A DNA stretch of 64,000 nucleotides from Eutypa lata (Eukaryota > Ascomycota > Sordariomycetes > Xylariales > Diatrypaceae): positions 2,289,001-2,353,000 of the forward strand of contig JAKULF010000006.1 in the NCBI GenBank assembly GCA_022661535.1. The letters are read 5' to 3'. Below the pieces are notes generated by a model, which worked only from the letters and a program-made list of their open reading frames with translations, was not told the DNA's origin and made no database searches. The stretch's first letter is position 1. The number at the start of each line of letters is the position of its first letter. Below are positions 54,540 through 64,000 of the stretch, piece after piece. The translations under genes were made by a program, and so were the position numbers.

Positions 54540-57500
54540 TTAAGTTCTAGGGCTCCTAAGGAAGCCGACGACACCACCGCAATACCCTACGAGATTGTCC
54601 AGCCTATCGCACTCCCGAGCATGGTGAAGCTTCCACTCCTCTAATGCGGTCATCAGGGTATCGCTTTCCAAAACCAAGTCGAAATGCAACCGAAGGAAGA
54701 CCGTCATCCAGGCCTGGGTAAGTTCGTAATCCCGACGCGCTACGAGACGGCTTGTCAGCGCGCGGATGAAGTGAAGCAGCTCGTTCGACTCGTCGTTGCC
54801 CGCCTCGCCGGAACTGAGAGACCGTAGCTCGAGATCAGCAGTAGATGGGGATAAGGACTTGAGATGGTCGATGAATTCGTTGTCTTAAAATTAGTTGGTT
54901 AGCTAGAATACCTGACACGGGGAAACAAGGAATCCTTACAATTTCCAGAAGAAGCACCGGACCGCAGTTTACTTGTGAATAGTTGCTCCACCCTCTTGTG
55001 GTCAAATTTCGTGATCCTCGATTGTCCTTGGTCTTCGTCCGGAGCTTTACTAGCAAGGTCTTGGTTCGGAGGGACGCCGCTTGTTGAGGGTAGGAAGAAC
55101 GGTGCTTTTTCGGGCGCCTTTGGTGCTTCCGTAGGCTTGTTTCTCTGCTTTATTAGGTCAAGATGGAGCAAGGTCTGCCATCTGCTACGCGGCACCAAAC
55201 TTAGAGTCATCATCTCAGCGCTGAGCTGATCTAAGTCGGGTGCTGTGACAGCATCATCATCCTCCACAGATAGCTCCTCTTCGAAAGCTGCTTCTAGCAA
55301 GCCTTGGCCACCTTCTCCTGAAGCTGTTGGCCCTGCCACCTGTTCAACAGTGCTCTCCGAGATTTGCCGGGTAGGGACATGAGTAAACAGCGTTTTGTTG
55401 GTCCATATGCTAACCCCGAGCTCCCCTTCAGATGCTGCAGCTAAGTATTCGCCCGTGGTAGAGAATGCGAGCGCCTTACAAGGTCTCTCTAAACGAATAG
55501 CATCAATAAGGTGACTAGTTGGGAGGTCCCATACTCGTACAATAGAATCTTGTGACGCCGCAACTATCCACCGACCATCATTCGAGAAGCAGAAATCATT
55601 GATTTTGCTTTGGCATCCCCAGAACTCTCGTATTGTTTGTCTCGTCTCTGTATCCACCACTCGAATAGAGTTGTCGTCGCAAGAGAAGGCCATCAGATCA
55701 TTGGCGGCATGGTATCGGCACCCTGTGATAGCTGTCATTGGTGCCCAGTTAATTTCGCCTAGTAGGTTCCCGGTCAAGAACTCCCAAAACTTGATTTTAC
55801 CATCAAGAGAGCAACTAATCACGGTCTTATTCATAGAATCAACAACAACGCCTGTTACAGCCTTGGTGTGCTTTCCCCGCCCAGGACCGAACCCGTCAGT
55901 AACCTTAGCTTGGAGCTGCACAACGGAGTCGGCTTGTCTCAGCTGTTGCATCTTGAGCTGCCTCGCCTGTGCTGGAGTGAGCTTTGATGGGAAGCGCTGA
56001 CGGTGTATCCCTGATTGGAGGTTGAACATGTCGAGAGCTCCGTCGGCCGATCCCACAATAGCAAAAGTACCACACGGACTCATGGCAACAGTCGATACGT
56101 GTGCTCCGTCACTGGTCTGGAATGCCCATCTACCAGCTCTCTTGCGGCCCCAGAACCATGTGCGGGCGAATGGATCATCTTTATGTGCAGTGACTACACT
56201 TTCCCAGCCTGTCATACCGCTGACTTCCGCGTCCATTGACTTTTTCTGGTCTCGAGACTTCTGCCACAATGCTTGTTTACCAGGCATTGCGCCCATCCCA
56301 CCATCCCGGTTGAGAGAACATGCTATACATGTAATCTCAGGCGCTTTTAGGTCCTCCAGGGTAGTGGTTGGGCCGTGACTTAGAGCATTATTTGCAAGTA
56401 TGCCGAACTTTTTCGCCTTCTTCCGGATATTTCCTTGACTTAGTTCGGTGCTCTGACCATCGCGGCGGAGACTCCATCCCCATAAACTTCTATCCCTACC
56501 ACCGCTGAGCAACCATTTATTGCCAGCCTCTGCACCCTCGAAATCCGAGGGGAGGAACTGCAGACACGACACAGGCGCTGCGTGCCCGCTCCTCGAGTGT
56601 AGGATTCTTGGTATTGGAGAAAATGGGGTCTCGTCGAATATCCACGTCTTTAACGAGTTATCCCGACCGCTAGTCACAATGACAGGCTGACCAGCAAGGA
56701 ACTCGACCTTGCTGACTCCTCCACGGACCAGTATACCTTCGTGTGCCGGAGGATTGTGAGCACTGCGGAGAACTCCCATCACTCTACCACCCTCGTTGAG
56801 ATCCCAAAAGGTGATATCCCCGCTAAGCTGAGCTGCGGTTGCCATAACTCCATCCTTACGGCCATCCTGGCCAGCCCCTAATCCATCCGTCCGAAATGCG
56901 ATGCTCGTAACAGGTGCGTCTTCAGTGCCTGCGCTAACTCGGAGTAATGTCTTGTCCGTGAGAACATTGTGGAGAATCAGGGTGCCATCGGCATATGATA
57001 TAGCTAAGACCGAAAGCGCAGAGGAAGGTTGGAGACATGTCACAGCACCACACTTCGGAGATGGGGGTAGAATAGTATAGATCAACTTTCCGGTAGAGAC
57101 GTTCCAGATCTCGACCCAGCCATCTTTCCTCGCGGCAAATACCTTGTTGAGATATGTGGGCATAGTGCAAATCCCGCCGGTAAGCTCGTTGTCCCCTTTG
57201 CGCGAAGCCATGGTGAAGAGCGTGGTATAATGCTCGAGTGTCGAAGTCTTCCACACCTCAATGCGCGTCGATGAACAGCCGAGGACCCAAGAGCCGAAGA
57301 CAATGATTTGCTTGATTGGTTGCTCAAGATCAAGCGGTAATTCTAGCTCGCCAACTTTCTTCCCTCTCTGAAAAATCCAGAGGCCCTGGGTCTCCCCATT
57401 GCCAGCATCGCCCCAGGCGGCAAAAACCTTTTCCTTCCAAGCGCATGTCGCCGTGATATCATAAGGAGTCTGCGGTCGGGTTATGAATACGAGATTAAGG

Positions 57501-57785
57501 CCGCGCTTTAAATCGTATGTCTGTAATGAGCGCCCTATCGAGGTGGTGATCTGGAAGGTCGTTTTACCGAGGGGGATCGAGGTAAAGGGCACATTTGTAG
57601 GCGATACAAGACCAACTGTCTAGTAAAAAGTTCAGCATATAAATAACTATAAAATGGCTTGTTAACACACATACCCTATAAGGTGCGAATATTCTAGACT
57701 GTCCAGAAGACGAACGCTTAGTCTGAGAGACTGAGCTGATCTTCTGGCGTTTGACCAGAGGTTCCTCTGGTTCTGAATGAGGCAT
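54540..57785 (-). CDS. utp21: U3 snoRNP/SSU processome WD40 protein Utp21 (1044 aa)
   Basis: Component of the UTP-B complex of the 90S pre-ribosome, needed for 18S rRNA maturation in the nucleolus (WDR36 in animals). Exons on the minus strand 57675-57785, 54940-57619 and 54540-54883 have introns of 55 and 56 nt. The N-terminus has a basic KRQKI stretch. Two WD40 propellers follow (about 60-780), with clear repeats such as VTSIAF...DITFWDLNEGG and ISCSLDGKIKFWEF. After an acidic linker, the C-terminal Utp21 domain (about 900-1044) includes FIDHLKSLSPSTADLELRSL; its start is split by the second intron. Divergent from the vip1 gene. Highly conserved housekeeping gene. Confidence 0.95.
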
Positions 57786-59433
57786 GAGATGCTGTACTCT
57801 GTATGTATCTAGTCAGATGATACCTAGCTCTCGTAATTATTAATAGAGAAGCGATTCCATACGCTCAATTGCAAGTAGATGTGATTGTTTTACTCTTCCA
57901 AGAAATTCTATATGGCGTCCTCATGAAGCCGGAAATTTTCTGATAACGAAACTTATCGGTGATTTTTCCCCTTCATCCTCCGACTTCGCTATAAGCATAA
58001 ATATCAAGCCCAGACCCACCTATTCGCATAAATGAATGCCATTACAACATCACCCCACTTGAGTTACCTGTATGTATGTACATAACTACCTATGTACGAA
58101 GGCATGTGATATTTAGAGGAAACGGTATCACACTACCTACCTACCTATGTCGACATCATCAAAAATCTATAGAGAATGGTGTTCAAGCAATGTCATTTTA
58201 TGAGATTACTACATAGATAGCATGTCTTACCTAATTACCTATGTATTCACATCTTATTAGATAACATCAACTCCGATTTGCAGTTCGCCAAGATTCCGTT
58301 TACATGCCAACCTGCCAACATATCAACTCAATGCAGATTGCTACGAATAACCTACAGCTTTGATGGGTGGGCTTGCGGACCTTTGTTCCCATTCGCTGAT
58401 GGGATGATTGCTACGATTCGAAGCCCCGTAAATTCAGCCAGTTAAAGGTCACTGAAAGTACAAGTAGGACAAGACGATATCAGATGCACAATATGAGGTA
58501 TGCTTCGATGAGAAAGAAAAAAAATATTGCGCATCTGATTGATATCTATCGCCCCTGCCGAACATTCTTTCCTGTCACTCCTTTTTAGATTCTCTCTCAT
58601 CTGAATCTGAATGCCTTACTTCTCTTAAGTAAGGTATCAGATACTACTTTAAAAATATATTTCTACTTCGTACTTACCTATCTACCTACATCTTCGTTTA
58701 GAGAGGGCCCACAAACAAATGCACCTAACTCTATTTGTTTCCGCATTCTTCTCAAAAAAAAACTTCGACTCGGTTGTAGCTCACATCCATTTCCAGCAGA
58801 AGCCAATGTGCTTGAACATACCTGGCTGCTCATGTTGAGGCTTTATTTGGATTGAATATACGATAACGACGCTCAGAGTGAAACTTCACACTTGTCAGGT
58901 TATAGCAGTAGTGCCAGCCAGGAAGTACATCAGTGTGGGCATATTATTATGTATGGATGACTGGCTTGTGTGTCTACCTACATACTTCTACATACGTAGG
59001 TATACCTAACGTGCCTACATACCTACATATGTACCTAGCTCTAGCAATCGTGATTGCAAGAACATTTCAGGTATTACCAAGGCCCATATTAGCTGTAATT
59101 CTCCACACCTAGTTGGACCTTGGACAGTTGTGAGGACAAAGCTAAGAAACCTTAGTAGTATTAACTCAAAGGGGGGCCACAACAACACCTGAATTGCCAC
59201 CCACCATCACTTGAAGTAAAGTGCCTACAGTGGCGGTTGATAAGCCAGGTCTAAACTACCTAGGTACTCATCGAGCCATATCAACTAGCTTGAGCTCCGG
59301 TATTTGACGTGTACTTTGGCTGGTGGTGACGTTTTACGCTACCTTGACCTACATTACCTTAGGTACATAGTTAGCAGTGGACTTCTAAACTGTGTACCAA
59401 CAAAAAAAAGGCAAGAGGGAAAAATTTTGATAA
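57786..59433. promoter_or_regulatory. Divergent intergenic region, utp21 and vip1
   Basis: 1.65 kb between opposed start codons. AT-rich with many short CCTACCTA/GTAGGTA units (about 58060-58250 and 58670-59040). No gene recognised. Both promoters, and possibly long leaders, lie here. Confidence 0.4.
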
Positions 59434-62400
59434 ATGGCTGGGGACATGCCGGGTACAGAGAAGGAAGCAGATAATTCAAGCAAGCGACTTTCATCAGCCT
59501 CGCGGTCTGCATCTTCCTCCGTAGCCAATAGTAGCTTCGCTGGTTCTATATTGTCTAACGGTAGCAAGAGTCGGCATGCCGAGCCCGTTGGTACCACTTA
59601 TGTCCCAATCGAACCTGCAAGTCTTTCGATGCCATCCCCCACAATCTCACTAAAATCACATCGCCCATCCCTTTGCAGTCGCCGCGAGTCGTCAACTTCC
59701 GAAACTGGGAAGGAAGACTCGAGGCCTACCGCCAGCACTGAGCCTGCCGTCGATGAGACAAAGAGCACCACAAAGCTTATATCGGGGAACCAATCTTCCC
59801 AGGATCTCAGCCTCGGTCATCAGTTGCCTGGTCCTGCTATGAGCTCTCGATCTTCGTTTTCTGAACACGAAGGCTCTAAGCGTATATCTATCTCCTCCAT
59901 TTACTCACTTGCGTCTGCTCGTGGAGTTCTAAGCTCCTCGACACCCAGTACTACTAGCGATCCGGCAGCCCCTATTCATCGGTCTACGTCAGGTATTATG
60001 GCGACTGGGAAAGGGTTAGGTCCGGCACCCGGTCAATCTGGATCTGGTGTATCCAATGTGACCGTGACCACATCTTCTAATTCCAATTCTCAATCTCCTT
60101 CCAATGGTGGTGGCCCTCAGTTGACTGCCCAGGTCCCACATCACAATAACCCCTTGGATCTCGTCAAGCGGAACCCTGCACCTACCTCCTCTGCTCAGCC
60201 CCCGCGATCCCAGCCGCCAACTAGATCTCGCAGTAGGGTAAAGCGTCGGTTCAGTGGGAGTACTGCTACTAGTAGTCATAGTCCCGGTAGTGATCGGCCT
60301 CTTCACTCAAGGGAAAAGGAGGAAGTTAGACCAGCCCCATGGGGCATCATTGGTGTCTGCGCCCTAGACTCAAAGGCGAGGAGCAAGCCAAGCAGAAATA
60401 TCCTTAATCGCATCATAGCCAACCAAGAATTCGATGTTATCGTATTTGGAGACAAAGTTATTCTAGACGAAGGCAAGTGGAATACGCCTTCCTTCCTCTT
60501 TTTTGTGGTTATAGTGCTAACAGCCTAGCAGAAGTAGAGAATTGGCCAATATGTGATTATCTTATATCGTTCTATTCTGACGGGTTCCCATTAGACAAGG
60601 CAGTCAACTATGTCAAAGCCCGAAAGCCGTTCTGTGTCAATGACGTCCCTATGCAGAAGATACTCTGGGATCGAAGGCTGTGTTTACGGATTCTTAATCA
60701 GATTGAAGTACCCACTCCGAAGCGAGTCGAAGTTAACCGCGATGGTGGCCCGGCTCTCCTGACTCCCGATGTTATAAAGCATGTACGGGACGTTACTGGT
60801 GTCACTCTTGAACCTAGAGGCCAGGACGGTCACTACCGCGTTCCTCGAAAAGTAGAGTTACTTGACGATGGTGATATCATCAGTGTTGATGGCACGCTGT
60901 TAAAGAAGCCTTTTGTGGAAAAACCGACAAGTGGCGAGGACCACAACATTATCATATACTTTCCACGGGCCGCAGGTGGAGGCGCCCGAAAGCTTTTCAG
61001 AAAAATTGGCAATAAAAGCTCAGAATATGTCCAGGACTTGATAGTTCCACGGGCCATCACTGAGCCGGAGGGTAGTTTTATTTACGAAAAATTCATGGAA
61101 GTGGAAAATGCCGAAGATGTGAAGGCATACACGGTTGGACCAAACTATTGCCATGCGGAGACGAGAAAATCACCAGTGGTCGACGGCATAGTTAGACGAA
61201 ACACGCATGGCAAAGAGGTTCGCTATGTCACTGCTCTGGCTAGTGATGAAAAAGAGACGGCCACCAAGATCGCGAACACCTTTGGCCAACGTGTTTGTGG
61301 GTTTGACCTACTACGGGCCGGTGGCAAAAGCTATGTGATCGACGTCAATGGCTGGAGCTTCGTCAAGGATAACGAAGGATACTACGATAAGTGCGCAAGT
61401 ATTCTGAAGGAAATGTTCAAGAAAGAGAGGCTGCGTCGAGGTGGACTGGTATCGATTCCTTCTCCGGCTCTCTCCGATGTAGGAGATCCATTCGCAAAAG
61501 CCCTCGCGACCAACAAAGATCGCGAGGCGCATATTATAACATCCCAATCAAGCCAGACGAAGACGCCGGGTAGCTTCCCCGTCCCATCACAAGACGAGTT
61601 AGCGAGTTTGAAGGGGGACGAAACTAGCATCAACGCTGTCTCACCTCCGAAATCTGACCCGGGAGCTGGGGCCCCAACACGGGTACAGAGTAATGTTACT
61701 TCTAGCCCAGCTGGTGATTCTGTTCCTGGTAGCGTCCCGGCTACAGCTCCACCTACTCTACCAACAACACCATTAACAGGCATGGAGCGCGGATCTGACG
61801 CGCATGAGCAGCAACCAACGCCTCCGCCTCCCCCACCTAAACACTCGTGGAAGCTCAAGGGTATGGTATCCGTGATTCGTCATGCGGACCGTACACCCAA
61901 GCAGAAATACAAGTTTACCTTCCACACAGCGCCGTTCATCGAACTTCTGAAAGGCCACCAGGAAGAGGTTCTCCTTATCGGAGAAGCAGCTCTGTCTAGC
62001 GTCCTTGACGCTGTGGACATTGCTCTGAAAGAAGGGGAAGAAGATCGTGGTAAACTCAAATCGCTTCGCAACGTCTTGGTGAAAAAAGGTGGCTGGGCAG
62101 GGACGAAAGTTCAGATCAAGCCGATGTTTCGCCAAAAGAGGACAGAAGAGGTGGGTCCTGAAGTAACGCCCAAGGTAACTGAAGGGGTCAAGTTCGAGAC
62201 AAACCCTACAGATGCCTTGCGCGAAGAACAGAAAATAACCATCGCGGAGGCACAAGAGCTGAAGGCACAAGAATCCGAGGGACCGGTGAGGGGTCGAAAG
62301 GACGCCCCTGATGCGGATGGTGGCGAGCGACGGCCAGTAGGTGCTCCGAGACGTCAAGACTCGATGTCGGGCGTGACGATGTCTAAATTCACGGCTGCAG

Positions 62401-64000
62401 AAAATAGCCTGGTGTTAGACAAGTTACAGCTTATTGTCAAATGGGGAGGCGAACCAACGCACTCAGCTCGGTACCAAGCTCAAGAATTGGCACAGAACAT
62501 GCGGAATGACTACCTCTTACTGAACAGGCACATCCTAGAGGAGGTACACGTCTTCAGCAGTTCCGAGCGGAGAGTTACTGCAAGTGCCCAGATCTGGGCA
62601 GCATCGTTCCTGGACAAGAAGGAGATCCCTGACGATTTTATTACAATCAGAAAGGATTTACTTGATGACTCCAACGCCGCAAAGGACGAGATGGACAAAG
62701 TCAAAAAGAAGCTCAAAGGTCTTCTGCGCAAGGGAAACGAGCGCCCCCCACAGTTTGCTTGGCCGGAGGGGATGCCTGAACCGTCAGAGGTACAGACACG
62801 AGTTGTTCAATTGATGAACTTTCATCGCCGTGTCATGCAACACAACTACAACAAGTTGCACAGTGGCGCCGTGAACTCACTTAATGCGATCAGCAATCAC
62901 GGCTCCGAGAAGTCTAGTGGGGAGGGCTCGACCACGTCAGTCTCCTCGTCAATATCCCAAGCAAATGCTATCAATAGTATACAGGCGCGATGGTGTTGTG
63001 GAGAAGACGCAGAACTGTTTCGTGAGCGCTGGGAAAAGCTTTTCGCGGAGTTTTGCGACCACGAGAAAGTCGATCCCAGCAAAATTTCGGAGCTCTACGA
63101 CACGATGAAGTTTGACGCGCTTCACAACCGTCAATTCCTCGAGTGGGTGTTCACCCCACCCAAGCATATGCTTGAGGAAGAGATGGGCATCACGGTCAGT
63201 CGCGATGGCAAGGTCACACCAAAGGATGTCGAAGATAGCAGTAGCAGTAAAACGGCAGATGATAAGTCTGACAAGAACCAAACTGCCCCTTCGCCGCCCG
63301 GTGACAAATCGGAAAAGCCTGATCGGTCGGATAGGTCTAGCCAAGCCGAGACGTCTGAGAGGTCAGTCAGGAGAATCTTCCGAAGGAGGTCGTGGATGAA
63401 GCACGCCAATGATGTTGCAGCACCCGAACAGTATTTTCACTTGTATAAGGGGGGCAACAGCCCAACAAAGGCAAAAACGGATGTACGATTTGAACCTCTT
63501 CGGGAGTTGTACCAGCTGGCAAAGGTGCTGTTCGACTTCATATGCCCGCAAGAATATGGCATCTCGGATACTGAAAAGGTATAGTATTTTAAAATTCCCA
63601 TAGATTTTCCTAGCTAACAAATGGAATGCAGCTGGAAATCGGCCTCCTCACATCTCTCCCTCTCCTCAAGGAAATTGTTCAGGACCTCGAAGAGATGCAG
63701 GCCTCAGATGATGCCAAGTCGTTCTTCTACTTCACCAAGGAGTCGCATATCTACACGCTACTGAACTGTATCCTCGAGGGTGGTATCGAGACAAAGATAA
63801 ACCGTCGGGCGATTCCCGAGCTCGATTACCTCTCCCAGATCTGCTTCGAGCTGTACGAGTCTGAAAACAAGCCCCCGCCTGACGCGCCGCATCCGCCGGA
63901 TCACCCTACGTTCAACTACAGCATCCGGATCACTATCAGTCCCGGTTGTCATATTTACGACCCGCTGGACATCCAGCTAGACAGCAAGCATTGTATCGGG
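59434..64000 (+). CDS. vip1: Inositol pyrophosphate kinase/phosphatase Vip1/Asp1, 3' truncated
   Basis: Diphosphoinositol pentakisphosphate kinase. Its ATP-grasp kinase domain adds the 1-position diphosphate to IP6/5-IP7 and its histidine-acid-phosphatase domain can remove it. Exons are 59434-60472, 60532-63578 and 63632 to beyond the window end; 1485 residues are visible. The first about 300 residues are Ser/Pro-rich and disordered. The kinase domain follows: [44 protein letters not shown] and [12 protein letters not shown]. After a variable linker comes the phosphatase motif [10 protein letters not shown]. The first intron (60473-60531) starts GCAAGT and is a GC-AG intron; the junction restores ILDEEVENWP. 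The window cuts the phosphatase domain near SKHCIG. Controls microtubules, polarity and phosphate signalling in yeasts. Confidence 0.95.

Overview
The window looks like nuclear DNA of a filamentous ascomycete (Pezizomycotina). Genes carry short GT-AG introns (about 49-230 nt). Intergenic spacers are long and AT-rich. The protein set is typical of filamentous fungi: Zn2Cys6 regulator, UbiA-type prenyltransferase, berberine-bridge oxidase, Fox2, Utp21, Vip1, Ecm11. I cannot place it to order with confidence. Gene models were built by hand from splice signals, frame phase and family motifs, so each exon chain is a prediction, although every reported spliced CDS is a multiple of three and free of internal stops.

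Region A (1-13.6 kb) is accessory and metabolic. It holds a cupin protein, an extended-SDR aldehyde/ketone reductase, a small classical SDR, an intronless UbiA aromatic prenyltransferase and a secreted FAD-linked (BBE) oxidase. No PKS, NRPS or terpene cyclase is visible. This could be the edge or remnant of a meroterpenoid-type cluster whose core lies before position 1, or a loose set of tailoring genes. The genes are separated by repeats: a three-unit decayed direct repeat at about 7.6-8.1 kb, a Ty1/copia 3' end with one LTR at 9.2-9.9 kb, and low-complexity AT-rich DNA at 9.96-10.6 kb.

Region B (13.6-18.6 kb) is a gene-poor spacer. Region C (18.6-25.8 kb) holds the peroxisomal multifunctional beta-oxidation enzyme (Fox2), a membrane-anchored RBR ubiquitin ligase and an intron-containing tRNA-Pro(CGG).

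Region D (26.4-38.6 kb) is a compact set: Zn2Cys6 factor, Ure2p-type glutathione transferase, KduD-like SDR, Baeyer-Villiger-type flavin monooxygenase and, divergent from it, an ACS-family (allantoate/nicotinate permease type) MFS importer. Regulator, importer, BVMO and reductase together suggest uptake and breakdown of a small organic acid or ketone; this is inference.

Region E (39.3-52.4 kb) has a 217-aa hypothetical protein, a broken hemerythrin-domain gene that has lost both metal-ligand segments, an ankyrin/DYW-like deaminase fusion, D-glycerate 3-kinase-like, Ecm11, a GNAT acetyltransferase and a DHA-type drug efflux MFS protein. At 52.7-53.8 kb sits a 1.1-kb element with perfect 33-bp terminal inverted repeats and an internal tRNA-like sequence.

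Region F (54.5-64 kb) is housekeeping: Utp21 (90S pre-ribosome) and, divergently, the inositol pyrophosphate kinase Vip1/Asp1, which runs off the end of the window and uses a GC-AG intron.

The most interesting items are the ankyrin-deaminase fusion, the hemerythrin relic beside it, the TIR element with the tRNA-like core, and the orphan prenyltransferase neighbourhood.
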